In this document: in pieces, positions 18,017-27,133 of the stretch | Position numbering within the stretch: the stretch's first letter is position 1 | Layout of the letters: each line of letters starts with the position of its first letter | Origin: Rhodospirillaceae bacterium | GTDB taxonomy: Bacteria; Pseudomonadota; Alphaproteobacteria; UBA8366; Aestuariispiraceae | NCBI GenBank assembly: GCA_002709955.1 | Contig: PAQY01000002.1 | Span: 232,448 to 296,447 of the forward strand | Reading direction: 5' to 3' | DNA: 64,000 nucleotides | Notes under the pieces: generated by a model | The model's input: the letters and a program-made list of their open reading frames with translations, nothing else | What the model was told of the DNA's origin: nothing | Databases searched by the model: none | Made by a program: the position numbers and the translations under genes

Positions 18017-19276
18017 TCATTCCGCCGGTTGCGCCAGGGGGCGGGAGGCGGACAGCGTGGTTTCGTTCCCTTCGCGCGGATCCCTGGGAATCAGCAGGGC
18101 CAACAGCAGTGATATCACGGCCATGCCTGCGCCGATGAAGAAGACCAGCGATGGGTTCCCCAGCCAGATGAACCCAAATGCAGCAGGAATGCCCACGGCT
18201 GCGATATGGTTGATGGTGAAACTGACCCCTGCGGTCGACGCGATGTCCTTGGGGGCAGCGATCTTCTGAAAATACGTCTTGATGGAGATCGCGAAGGCAA
18301 AGAACAGGTGATCCAGGACATACAGGGCGGCAGCGACGATATGATCGTCTACAAAGGCATAGCCGGTGAAGACACAGATCAGACCGACATATTCAAAGAT
18401 CAGTGTATTGCGCTCCCCAAACCGGCGGATCAACCGTCCCAGCGTCGGTGCGATGAAGATATTGGCAATCAGGTTGATCATATATAACAGCGTGATTGCT
18501 GTAACGTCATAGCCAAATTTCTCCACCATCAGGAAGGCGGCAAAAACCATAAAAATCTGGCGACGCGCCCCGCCCATGAAGGTCAGCGCGTAATACAGCC
18601 AATAGCGGCTGCGCAGAAACAGGGTTTTTGTCTGAAGCTCCGGCCCTTCATAAAACGGATAATAGGCCCGGCAGAAAACGGCGACGGCTAATGTGAAAAG
18701 ACCGGCCCCGACATACAGTGGCACATAGCCCAGATTGAACCCCAAGAAGGGATCTTCGACGCCAAAGAAGGCCTGCACCACCAGCATCAGTTTCTCGTCA
18801 AAGCAGATCATGATCACGACGAAGATTGCCAAGGTGCCCAAAGAGGCTGCTTTCATCTGACTTGCCAGATGCACGGCCGCGCTTTTCTTGTCGATCAATT
18901 GCAGCGTCAGCGACTGGTTCATGGTCTCGTAATAGTGATATCCCGTCGACATCAGCAATGTTGTTGCATACAGCCCGAATTCGGTTGGGAAATAGCCAGT
19001 AAGTGCCGTGCCTATGCCCAGCATTGCAAGGGACAGAAAGGCCAGGTTCTGCTCCCGGATAAAGGGCAGTAACAGCACCGCTGCGAAGGACAGAAAGCCC
19101 GGAATCTCCCGGATCGACTGAAGGAACCCGATTTCCTTTCCCGTAAAGGCCGCCCGTTCCACCACAAAGTTGTTCAACAATGCAAACCAGGCATTCATGC
19201 TGACCGCCATGGCAAAGGCCATCAGGATCAGCATTCCACGCGGGCCTTGCAGAAATGCGGGGACATAACGGGACAT
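18017..19276 (-). CDS. MFS transporter
   Basis: 419 aa with about 12 hydrophobic segments. The cytoplasmic loop between helices 8 and 9, LGRLIRRFGERNTLI, matches the MFS loop motif. No signature of a particular substrate family. ATG 19276 is chosen with GGAG upstream; the extra 14 residues of the longer frame lack support. Convergent with the HIT gene with only 2 bp between stops. Confidence 0.85.
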   Translation of the reverse strand: MSRYVPAFLQGPRGMLILMAFAMAVSMNAWFALLNNFVVERAAFTGKEIGFLQSIREIPGFLSFAAVLLLPFIREQNLAFLSLAMLGIGTALTGYFPTEFGLYATTLLMSTGYHYYETMNQSLTLQLIDKKSAAVHLASQMKAASLGTLAIFVVIMICFDEKLMLVVQAFFGVEDPFLGFNLGYVPLYVGAGLFTLAVAVFCRAYYPFYEGPELQTKTLFLRSRYWLYYALTFMGGARRQIFMVFAAFLMVEKFGYDVTAITLLYMINLIANIFIAPTLGRLIRRFGERNTLIFEYVGLICVFTGYAFVDDHIVAAALYVLDHLFFAFAISIKTYFQKIAAPKDIASTAGVSFTINHIAAVGIPAAFGFIWLGNPSLVFFIGAGMAVISLLLALLIPRDPREGNETTLSASRPLAQPAE

Positions 19277-19376
19277 AGGGGGGCTCCAAAGAAAAGTGTG
19301 GAGACAGATATACGCCACGGTTTGTCGTCTTGCTTGCGATATAATGACAATCGATATCTAGAAATTGCCAGGCGGA

Positions 19377-20327
19377 TTAATTGAACATGCCGATCAGTTC
19401 AACGGTTTCCCCGCCCATGCCTTCTTTGAATGTTTTTACCGCACGGGCGGCCCCATCGCTGACGCCCCCCAGGTCGAAATCCTGGATTTTGCGCTCCCGC
19501 ATGACCTGCATACCGTTCCACAACAGCAGGTTATGCGCACTGACCGCGCGGCCTGCCGGGGTCGTCCAGCCGGTTTGATAGGTGGCACTGCGCCCATGAC
19601 ACAGGATCATGATGGCCGCAACGGTTGTCGTCCCTTGCAGGGCGCGCCCGATAAGAAGGTTCTTTTGCACACTGAAATATCGGGCCAGAATTTGCAGCAG
19701 CTTGGGCGAAGGCCCCTGATATCCCCGGTTTCCTTTGTCAGCGACATAGCCGTTTAAAAGTGTTGGGAAGGATGTGCCATCGCTGTCCCACTGAATCTCC
19801 AGGTCTGATCGTTCTGCCTTGGAGAGGGGCCCACGCCATTTGCTTTTCAGATTTGACCGCAGGACATCGGGGTCGGGGCGCAGGTCCAGCCAGATGGTTT
19901 GATAACCCGGCCCGGCAAGGCGCTTGAAGCCCAGGTTTTCCAGATCCGCCGCCGACCCTTCTTTTACTGTTAGCTCCGGAAAAATGCGCCGCTTGCGTCC
20001 CAACCGCCGTTTATACAGTCGATCAAACTCAGCCCAAAACGCGATGTGATGATCTTTTGTGCCATATCCATCCAGCCACAGCGGACCGCGATCCACAATG
20101 ACCGCATGAATGGCATTGTTCAGAACACCAGCCTCCATCAACTGGCATATGCCAGCCGGTTGCCCATCAATTTCAATAAAGGCTTGGCGCGGCTTCTGAC
20201 CCATGAATTGCCCATAGGACAGGCCATATTCAATGCTTTGTAACAGGTTGGCGCGGCGGATTTGGGCGAAGTGTGATTGCCATTTCGCCATATCTCCCAA
20301 TGTCTTGCAGATCGTGATTGATATCAT
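19377..20327 (-). CDS. FemAB/GNAT-like acyltransferase
   Basis: 316 aa. Two-lobed GNAT-type protein of the FemAB/LPG kind: the first lobe carries QSIEYGLSYGQFMGQKPRQAF, the second YQTGWTTPAGRAVSAHNLLLWNGM followed by FDLGGVSDG, which matches the lipid II:glycine glycyltransferase pattern (DxGG near the end). Such proteins transfer aminoacyl or acyl groups to cell-wall or exopolysaccharide precursors; the target here is unknown. No SD is obvious at ATG 20327; ATG 20291 is an alternative. Divergent from the AraC gene across 110 bp. Confidence 0.75.
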   Translation of the reverse strand: MISITICKTLGDMAKWQSHFAQIRRANLLQSIEYGLSYGQFMGQKPRQAFIEIDGQPAGICQLMEAGVLNNAIHAVIVDRGPLWLDGYGTKDHHIAFWAEFDRLYKRRLGRKRRIFPELTVKEGSAADLENLGFKRLAGPGYQTIWLDLRPDPDVLRSNLKSKWRGPLSKAERSDLEIQWDSDGTSFPTLLNGYVADKGNRGYQGPSPKLLQILARYFSVQKNLLIGRALQGTTTVAAIMILCHGRSATYQTGWTTPAGRAVSAHNLLLWNGMQVMRERKIQDFDLGGVSDGAARAVKTFKEGMGGETVELIGMFN

Positions 20328-20437
20328 GGGCGCGGCTGAACCTTATTGTCTTTGGGCAGATATGCATGGGACAGTATCAGCCTGTCGCTGAAAAGAAACA
20401 TCGCTTTCTGGGCGGTTTTACGATATATAATTAGATT

Positions 20438-21226
20438 ATGATGCAAAACAGACAAAGCCCGCGTCCGGCGGTCCCCACGGGACTGGTTCGACCCGTCGAA
20501 GTTCGTGCCTTTGATATGGCGCGGGAGGAACAGTTTAATATCCACGCCCATGACTGGGCGCAATTCACCTATTCCGCAGAGGGTGTATTGACGGTCGTGA
20601 CGGATCAGGGGCGGTTTCTGGCGCCACCTGCCATGGCGGTTTGGTTGCCGCCAGGCGTCATGCATACGATTGAAACCGTCAGTTTCGCAAAGTTCCGCAG
20701 CCTGTATATCGCCCCGGATCGGATTGGGGGAATGCCTGAAACCTGCACGGTCCTGTCGGTTGATCCATTGCTGCGGAACCTGATCCTGGCGGCGGCGGAA
20801 ATGCCGCGTGAATGGGATGAAGGCGGAGCTGATGGTCGCCTGATGGCATGCCTGTTGGACCGTATTCGCGCGGCAATGCCCGCCTTCCTGCATCTGCCGC
20901 TGCCCAATGACCCCCGGTTGAAGGCGGCGACCGATGCCTTACTGGCCGATCCGTCTGATCGTCGCCCGTTGGAAGAAATAGCCAATAGTGTCGGTGCAGC
21001 AGGGCGAACCCTGGCACGATTGTTTCAGCAGGAAACGGGGATGACCTTCGGGGCATGGCGACGACAGCGGGTACTGTTATCAGCATTGGAGCGTTTGTCT
21101 GCTGGAACGCCGGTGACAACGGTTGCACTGGATTTGGGCTATGAAAGCCCGTCTGCTTTCATTGCCATGTTCCGCCGGACTTTGGGGGATACGCCCACAC
21201 GCTATTTACAGGCGGACCATCGCTGA
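20438..21226 (+). CDS. AraC-family transcriptional regulator with cupin sensor
   Basis: 262 aa. N-terminal AraC-type cupin (about 30-120: HAHDWAQFTYSAEGVLTV, PPGVMHTIE). C-terminal double helix-turn-helix (about 165-258), with VALDLGYESPSAFIAMFRRTLGDTPTRYL as second recognition region in two pieces. Architecture and length match the NimR/YeaM group that regulates nearby transporters. The divergent FemAB-like gene or the MFS gene beyond it are possible targets; that is inference from position. Confidence 0.88.
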   Translation: MMQNRQSPRPAVPTGLVRPVEVRAFDMAREEQFNIHAHDWAQFTYSAEGVLTVVTDQGRFLAPPAMAVWLPPGVMHTIETVSFAKFRSLYIAPDRIGGMPETCTVLSVDPLLRNLILAAAEMPREWDEGGADGRLMACLLDRIRAAMPAFLHLPLPNDPRLKAATDALLADPSDRRPLEEIANSVGAAGRTLARLFQQETGMTFGAWRRQRVLLSALERLSAGTPVTTVALDLGYESPSAFIAMFRRTLGDTPTRYLQADHR

Positions 21227-21250
21227 AAATCCAGACTATCGACGGATTTT
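21226..21250. terminator. Possible bidirectional hairpin between araC-type gene and lapG-like gene
   Basis: AAAATCC (21226-21232) and GGATTTT (21244-21250) form a 7-bp stem with A and T tracts on the proper sides for termination in both directions. It spans the space between the two convergent stop codons. The stem is A/T-rich, so strength is uncertain. Confidence 0.4.
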
Positions 21251-21906
21251 TAGCTGCGATGCAGCCACCAGCGCCCGTCTGTGATGGAGAAAATGGGCTT
21301 GTAATGTTTGATACGGGTTGAATCGATGACCTGCGGAATCTGATTGTCCAGCACAAGCGCCTGATCGTTGATATACACAACCAGGATGGCATGGGCGACA
21401 TTCAGGTTCTGATCCTGCAAGACGACAATGCGCATGTTTTCCTTGGGCCATCCCAAATGAACCAGAGATACATATTTGCTGATCGCATAGTCTTCGCAAT
21501 CGCCGGTGCGATACATGAATTCCTTTGGGGTCGCCCAGTAATCTTTTTTTCCATAGTTGATGGGATCGAGAAGATAGGCGTATTGGTTCAGGTATTTATT
21601 GACGTATTCCAATTGATCCATTGGTGCCACGCCTTTGAGTTTATTCAGGAAAATACGCCATTTGGCGATGTGGCATGGCTCTGATCCCGTAATCTGGCAT
21701 TTCGCCAAGTCATTGGGCTCATCCTTGGCATAGCGCTCCAGAACGCCTGTCCATTTCTCAAATTTTTCAAGCTTTGTGGAACTGAGTTCCTTGCTGCCGA
21801 ATAAATCAACCGCAGCGGATGCGCTGTTCAGCCATACCGGTGCCAATATCAGTTGGGCGGCAAGAAATCCCGCCACGCACACCCATTTTGATCTATTCCG
21901 CGCCAT
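21250..21906 (-). CDS. LapG-like periplasmic transglutaminase-like cysteine protease
   Basis: 218 aa with a signal peptide (cleavage about residue 31, SASAA). The bacterial transglutaminase-like cysteine proteinase triad is visible: C137 in RTGDCEDYAISKY, H172 in NVAHAILVV, D187 in VLDNQ. The family includes LapG, which clips large surface adhesins at a di-Ala site under c-di-GMP control through the receptor LapD. No LapD or adhesin is in the window. SD AAGGGG precedes ATG 21906. It is divergent from a membrane receptor with a degenerate HD-GYP domain. Confidence 0.85.
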   Translation of the reverse strand: MARNRSKWVCVAGFLAAQLILAPVWLNSASAAVDLFGSKELSSTKLEKFEKWTGVLERYAKDEPNDLAKCQITGSEPCHIAKWRIFLNKLKGVAPMDQLEYVNKYLNQYAYLLDPINYGKKDYWATPKEFMYRTGDCEDYAISKYVSLVHLGWPKENMRIVVLQDQNLNVAHAILVVYINDQALVLDNQIPQVIDSTRIKHYKPIFSITDGRWWLHRS

Positions 21907-22160
21907 AAAGGCCCCTTGAATTCAAACCGACAATGGCGGGACTATAGGATCAATCTGACGGGCCTGCAAAAATTTTGCATGAAAATTTGATCGAATGTCA
22001 GGGACCTTTTAAATTTTGTTGTAAAGGGTGTACGAGCGCTTGGTTTTTGGGCATTATCGCTGCGCGCTGAAGCGTGAATTGGCCTGAGCGCTTTTGGCGA
22101 ACAGGTCGATCAGACTAAGTGGCATTCAGATTATGTGGCTTTGACCGGGGGGAAGGTTTC

Positions 22161-24293
22161 GTGAGCAGCACGACCAAAGACGAAAAGAAATCAGGCAAGG
22201 CAGGCATGAGCGCCGGCCTGAAAATGGCCCTAACGGGTGTTGGCGTAGCGATTTTCATCGCCGTTGGCATCTTCCTGATGATGCAGTTCGCAGCGTCCGA
22301 ACGGGACCGCGAAATGCGCCAGTGGCAAAGCCGCATGTCCATTGTCATCGACAGCCGCTATACGGACATCAACCGCTGGATTGATCGTCAATTGGCAGAT
22401 TTACGCGGTATCGCAGACAATGCGTCGGTGCAGTTATACCTGACCGTTTTCCATGAATCCGGCACCAGTGCCAGTGCAGATGATGCCCCGCCGGAATTGG
22501 GATATCTGGGCAATTTATTGGAAGTGGTCGGGGAGCGCGCCGGTTTTAAAAGCGAAATTCAAGGACCCCAGGTAAACGCCAATGTGCAAAAAGCCGGTGT
22601 TGCTGGCCTGGCCCTGATCGACATGGATAATTTCATCATCGTTTCCAGTTCAGGATTCCCCCCGCTGCAAGGACCTGTTCGGGCGTTTCTGGAACAAGCA
22701 GAACGAGGGGTAACTTCTGTTTCTGACGTGTTCATTAATGAACGTGGCAATTCCGCCATGGCCTTCCTTGTACCGGTTTATGCGGTGCAGGCCGATGAGT
22801 CTGCGGAATCGCAATTGGGTTATGTGGTTGGTGTTAAGGAGATTGCAGAGGAACTGTATCCCCTGTTGGAACAGCCCGGCGCGACGGAAGACACGGCTGA
22901 GACCATGATCGTGCGTCAGAATGGCAACAAGATCGAATATCTTACGCCGCGTGCCGATGGGACAGCTCCGCTGCAGAAAAGTCTGGCCGCTGATACGCCC
23001 AATCTGGCATCGGCCTGGGCGGTGCGCACCGTTGGCGGCTTTGCAACCGTAACCGACTATGTCGGGAACGAGGTTCTGGCAATCTCCCGGGCCTTCAATC
23101 AGGTGCCCTGGACGCTGGTCTATAAGGTGGATACAGCGGAAGCCCTGAAAGAATCCGAAGACCGGTTGCAATTGCTGATGATCGTTTTCGGGGTGATCAT
23201 CATCCTGGTTCTGATCGGGATGCTGGCCCTGTGGTATTATGGAACGTCCCAGCGTGCGACGGAAGCGGCGGCTAAATTTGAAGAACTGGCCAATCGTTTC
23301 CAGGGTCAGCGGAACTTTATGCATACCGTGACCGACAGCCAGCCCAACAGCATCGTGATCCTGGATGAAAATGGTCATTACCGCTGGTTCAATAAAACCG
23401 CGCTGCAATTGTCCCGTATGGATCGGTCTGACATGTTTGATAAGCATGTCTCCGCCATTCTAGGGCCGGTTGAAGGCAAGCGCATTCATGCCTGGGTTAA
23501 AGAGGCCTTGGCCAAGAATGAGCGTCTGACCGTTACCCATGAAATGGAATTGGGGAATGATGGGCCTAAGGTCTATCGGACGGATTTCCAGCCACTTCCC
23601 GCGCGGGAAGACTTCCCACCGGGCGTGCTGATGGTCAGCCAGGATATCACCGAAAGCGTGCTGGAACGTGAAAAGCGTGAAACCGTGATGCGCCAGTTGG
23701 TTGGTACCTTGGTGTCGGTGGTGGATCGCCGCGACCCATTCTCTGCCAATCATTCGGTCCGTGTGGGTGAAGTGTCGCGCGCCGTTGCACAGGAAATGCA
23801 GGCCGAACGGGTGATGATGGAAACCGCTGCGATCGCAGGCAGCTTGATGAATCTGGGCAAGATCACTGTTCCCGAAGAACTGTTGACCAAACAGGGCAAG
23901 CTGACGGATGAAGAGGTCAGGATGATCCAGGAATCGGTGCTGACCAGCGCCGAACTGGTGTCTAAAATCGACTTTGACGGGCCGGTCTATGATACCCTGC
24001 GCCACTTGCAGGAACACTATGACGGCACGGGCACACCTGATGGTCTGGCGGGCAAGGATATCGTCGTTACGGCGCGCATTGCAGCCGTTGCCAATGCCTT
24101 TGTCGGCATGGTCAGTGCGCGGGCCTGGCGGTCGGGCATGAGTGTCGATAAGGCCCTGGATATCCTGCTGGCCGATGGTAACAAGAAATATGACCGCGCC
24201 GTTGTGGTGGCGTTGGCCAATTATCTTGATAACCGCGGTGGTCGCGAAGAATGGGCCAGCTATGGCGAGGCCCCCACGGAAACAGGAGCTTAA
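22161..24293 (+). CDS. Membrane Cache-PAS receptor with degenerate HD-GYP domain
   Basis: 710 aa from GTG 22161, 4 nt after GGGGGGAAGG; the GTG at 22119 has no SD. TM1 about 22-45, large periplasmic Cache-like region 46-337, TM2 338-360, PAS about 385-500, HD-GYP-like domain about 510-690. The family's metal ligands are mostly lost: the HD pair is MN (GSLMNLGK), the later His residues are replaced, HHExxDGxGYP reads LQEHYDGTGTP, and the last Asp is gone (AVANAF). It is thus unlikely to hydrolyse c-di-GMP and may be a nucleotide-binding or protein-interaction module. Confidence 0.85.
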   Translation: MSSTTKDEKKSGKAGMSAGLKMALTGVGVAIFIAVGIFLMMQFAASERDREMRQWQSRMSIVIDSRYTDINRWIDRQLADLRGIADNASVQLYLTVFHESGTSASADDAPPELGYLGNLLEVVGERAGFKSEIQGPQVNANVQKAGVAGLALIDMDNFIIVSSSGFPPLQGPVRAFLEQAERGVTSVSDVFINERGNSAMAFLVPVYAVQADESAESQLGYVVGVKEIAEELYPLLEQPGATEDTAETMIVRQNGNKIEYLTPRADGTAPLQKSLAADTPNLASAWAVRTVGGFATVTDYVGNEVLAISRAFNQVPWTLVYKVDTAEALKESEDRLQLLMIVFGVIIILVLIGMLALWYYGTSQRATEAAAKFEELANRFQGQRNFMHTVTDSQPNSIVILDENGHYRWFNKTALQLSRMDRSDMFDKHVSAILGPVEGKRIHAWVKEALAKNERLTVTHEMELGNDGPKVYRTDFQPLPAREDFPPGVLMVSQDITESVLEREKRETVMRQLVGTLVSVVDRRDPFSANHSVRVGEVSRAVAQEMQAERVMMETAAIAGSLMNLGKITVPEELLTKQGKLTDEEVRMIQESVLTSAELVSKIDFDGPVYDTLRHLQEHYDGTGTPDGLAGKDIVVTARIAAVANAFVGMVSARAWRSGMSVDKALDILLADGNKKYDRAVVVALANYLDNRGGREEWASYGEAPTETGA

Positions 24294-24356
24294 GGCATTC
24301 TGGACCCGGACCTTGCGTCGAAACATTGCGCACCACAGGGCGATTGCCTGATAGCG

Positions 24357-25070
24357 GTGGGTGACGTTCACGGCCATCTGGACTTGCTGGATGATCTGCT
24401 GAACCAAATTTCCAGCCGCCCCGATCGTGCAGGACAGGGCGGGCAGGATCGTCTGATCTTTCTGGGGGATTATGTGGACCGTGGTCCAAACTCCGCCCAG
24501 GTAATAGATCGCCTGTGTCAGGTCCAGCAAGACGCCCCGAATGCGGTGTTCCTGAAAGGCAATCATGAAGAAATGATGGTGTCCTTCCTGCAAGCAGGGG
24601 ATTTGACCAAGGGCTATCACTGGCTGCGTAATGGTGGTGATGCGACATCGGAAAGCTATGGAGTCAGGCCCCCGGATGACCTGGAGGATACCAATGCACT
24701 GCTTGAATTCCGCAGTGAATTGGCCGCCGTGGTGCCCGACGCGCATTGGCAGTTTCTGGATGCCTTGCAGGTTTCTTATCGGGCGGGGGATTACATCTTT
24801 GTCCATGCAGGCCTGCGCCCCGGCATTCCCTTTGCGGATCAGCGGGACGAAGACATGATCTGGATTCGGGATCGCTTTCTTCACTCCGATGCTGATTTTG
24901 GGGGATGCGTGGTTCATGGGCATTCGCCCAGTCCCAGACCCGATATTCACCCCAACCGGATCGGTTTGGATACTGGCAGCGGGAAGGGTGGATATTTGAC
25001 GGCGGGACTGTTCTGGAGTACCGAGGGAGCCTTCCTTCATGCCTATCCAGACAGGATTAGACACCAATGA
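24357..25070 (+). CDS. PPP-type metallophosphoesterase
   Basis: At least 237 aa. Calcineurin-like phosphatase motifs are all present: GDVHGH, GDYVDRGP, GNHEE, VHAG and VHGHSP (two-metal site). Related to bacterial serine/threonine phosphatases and ApaH. The annotated GTG 24357 starts exactly at MGDVHGH, removing the first beta strand; the open frame continues upstream (…DCLIAVGDVHGH) to the preceding gene's stop at 24293 but contains no ATG, GTG or TTG. An ATT at 24297 or CTG at 24300 lies 8-11 nt after AGGAG, so a rare start codon is likely. ATGA overlap with hldE. Confidence 0.85.
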   Translation: MGDVHGHLDLLDDLLNQISSRPDRAGQGGQDRLIFLGDYVDRGPNSAQVIDRLCQVQQDAPNAVFLKGNHEEMMVSFLQAGDLTKGYHWLRNGGDATSESYGVRPPDDLEDTNALLEFRSELAAVVPDAHWQFLDALQVSYRAGDYIFVHAGLRPGIPFADQRDEDMIWIRDRFLHSDADFGGCVVHGHSPSPRPDIHPNRIGLDTGSGKGGYLTAGLFWSTEGAFLHAYPDRIRHQ

Positions 25071-26542
25071 GAGATACCGATCTTGCGGCCATTCTGGAGC
25101 AGATAAGCGCAGCCGCCGTGCTGTGTGTCGGCGATGTGATGCTGGACCGGTTCGTTGAAGGTCAAGTGGAACGGATTTCACCAGAAGCCCCGATCCCGGT
25201 CTTGAGTGTAACGCGTGAGCGTGCCGCCCTGGGCGGGGCTGCCAATGTGGCGCGAAATGTCTGTGCCTTGGGCACACGCTGTGTTCTGGTCGGTGTGGTT
25301 GGCGAAGACGTTGCCGCACAAGAGGTTCAGGGGTTGATTGATGGTGTTGCGGGGGCGAAGGCGCATCTGATCCCCGCTAGCGACCGCCCGACAGCGGTAA
25401 AAACGCGGTTTATGGCCGGGCGTGCGCAATTGTTACGCGCCGATCAGGAACGTCGCGGCCCTTTGGAGGCCCTGACGGCAGATGCGGTGCGCGATGCGGC
25501 CTTGTCGGCCCTGCCTTCTGTTGGTGCGCTGATCCTGTCTGACTATGGCAAGGGGGTGCTGTCCGACAGTCTGATTCAGGATCTGATTGCGGCAGCGGCC
25601 AGTCAGGGATGCCCGGTGATCGTGGACCCAAAGGGGCGGGATTTCTCCAAATATCGCGGCGCGGATCTGGTGACGCCCAACCGTGCCGAATTGGCGCTGG
25701 CCAGCGATGCGCCAACCGACAGCGATCAGGCCGTGATCGCGGCCTGTGAAACTGTGATCAGGGTTAGTGGTGTAAGGGGGGTCTTAGCGACCCGTTCTGA
25801 ACAGGGCATGACCCTGTATCGACAGGATCCGTCGGGAACCGTGTCCGTCGATCATCTGCCCGCCCGCGCACGGGAAGTGTTTGATGTGGCCGGGGCGGGG
25901 GACACGGTGGTTGCGGCCCTGGCGGCGGGATTGGCCGCGGGCCTGTCACAGAAAGACGCGGCAACGCTTGCCAACCGGGCTGCGGGGATTGTCGTTGCAA
26001 AAACCGGCACCGCCGTTGCCTATCCCGGCGAAATCTTAAATGACAGCCATGAAGAAAGCTTCGCACGGGGGGAGGCCAAGGTCCTGACCCTGGCAGAAGC
26101 GCAGGATCGGGTTGCCGCCTGGCGACGGGCCGGGAAATCTGTCGGATTCACCAATGGCTGTTTCGATCTGCTGCATCCAGGTCATATCTCCCTGATTTCG
26201 CAGGCGCGGGCAGCATGCGACCGGCTGGTTCTGGGCCTGAACAGCGATGCGTCTGTTGCGCGCCTGAAGGGCCCCAGCCGCCCAGTTCAGGCAGAGGTCG
26301 CCAGGGCCAGTGTCCTGGCCGCGCTGGCCGATGTCGATATGGTCGTGATCTTTGGTGAAGACACCCCCATGACCCTGATCAAGGCGCTGGAACCGGATGT
26401 TCTGATCAAGGGGGCTGACTATACAAGGGAAACCGTGGTCGGCGCTAAGGAAGTGGAATCCTGGGGCGGTCGGATCGTTCTGGCCCAATTGGTGGAGGGG
26501 CAATCCACCACCAACACCATCGCCCGTCTGTCAGCAAAATAG
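25067..26542 (+). CDS. hldE: Bifunctional heptose-7-phosphate kinase / heptose-1-phosphate adenylyltransferase
   Basis: 491 aa, two domains for ADP-heptose synthesis used in LPS inner core. Residues about 1-320 are a PfkB/ribokinase-fold kinase (GDVMLDRFVEGQVERISPEAPIPV in two parts, and the VAGAGDTVVAALAAG anion hole with catalytic Asp). Residues about 345-491 are a nucleotidyltransferase with FTNGCFDLLHPGHISL (HxGH). The ATGA overlap couples it to the phosphatase gene, which suggests but does not prove that the latter acts in the same pathway (a heptose-1,7-bisphosphate phosphatase step is needed). Confidence 0.96.
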   Translation: MRDTDLAAILEQISAAAVLCVGDVMLDRFVEGQVERISPEAPIPVLSVTRERAALGGAANVARNVCALGTRCVLVGVVGEDVAAQEVQGLIDGVAGAKAHLIPASDRPTAVKTRFMAGRAQLLRADQERRGPLEALTADAVRDAALSALPSVGALILSDYGKGVLSDSLIQDLIAAAASQGCPVIVDPKGRDFSKYRGADLVTPNRAELALASDAPTDSDQAVIAACETVIRVSGVRGVLATRSEQGMTLYRQDPSGTVSVDHLPARAREVFDVAGAGDTVVAALAAGLAAGLSQKDAATLANRAAGIVVAKTGTAVAYPGEILNDSHEESFARGEAKVLTLAEAQDRVAAWRRAGKSVGFTNGCFDLLHPGHISLISQARAACDRLVLGLNSDASVARLKGPSRPVQAEVARASVLAALADVDMVVIFGEDTPMTLIKALEPDVLIKGADYTRETVVGAKEVESWGGRIVLAQLVEGQSTTNTIARLSAK

Positions 26543-27133
26543 CTAACTGCCGCTGGCATCCTGAACATAGGTGGTGATCGCGGCTGCGATCGCTGATGGG
26601 GCGCTGTCATGGGGGAACAGGGTCAGAAACCCGCCATCCGGCCCCATCAGATAGGCATTGGGGGAATGGCTGACCAGATAATCTTCCGGCGCGGCCCCTT
26701 CCGGGAAAACTTTTGCCCGATGGACACGATAGGCGATCACCGCCTGCTTCACAGCATCCGGGTCGCCCGACAGGCCCAGGAATTTTGGATGAAAGGCGGC
26801 AGCATAGGGACCGGCAATGTCAGGCGTGTCGCGCTCCGGGTCCACGGTGATGAAGATCGGCTGTACCTTGTCGATAATGCCAGGTGGGGTATCGTCCAAG
26901 GCTGTTGCCAGCCTAGACAAATCACCCGGACAGATGTCGGGGCAGAATGTATAGCCGAAATAGATCAACATGAACTGACCGCGAAAGTCTGAACTTGTGA
27001 CCGTGTTTCCCCTTTCGTCCGTCAGGCTGAAGGGACCACCAAACAGATTGGGAGGAAACACGGTATCCGCCCGGGCGGATCCGATCCCGATCAGGATAAG
27101 GAGGGCGGTCAACAACGCCTTATTGCGGAACAT
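26543..27133 (-). CDS. SCO1/SenC-family copper chaperone (thioredoxin fold)
   Basis: 196 aa with a signal peptide or N-terminal anchor (cleavage near ARA/D23). Copper ligands C64 and C68 in FCPDICPG and H156 in VSHSPNAYL match SCO1, which matures the CuA site of cytochrome c oxidase. Its stop directly abuts the hldE stop. It overlaps the end of the upstream exported gene by 14 bp, so the three reverse-strand genes 28078-26543 are one unit. Confidence 0.92.
   Translation of the reverse strand: MFRNKALLTALLILIGIGSARADTVFPPNLFGGPFSLTDERGNTVTSSDFRGQFMLIYFGYTFCPDICPGDLSRLATALDDTPPGIIDKVQPIFITVDPERDTPDIAGPYAAAFHPKFLGLSGDPDAVKQAVIAYRVHRAKVFPEGAAPEDYLVSHSPNAYLMGPDGGFLTLFPHDSAPSAIAAAITTYVQDASGS

Noticed and set aside
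23460-25319. A 619-codon open frame on the reverse strand
   Set aside because: It lies fully antisense to the HD-GYP receptor, the phosphatase and hldE, whose motifs are unambiguous. Its translation is rich in His, Gln, Arg and Pro without domain features, as expected for antisense of GC-rich genes.
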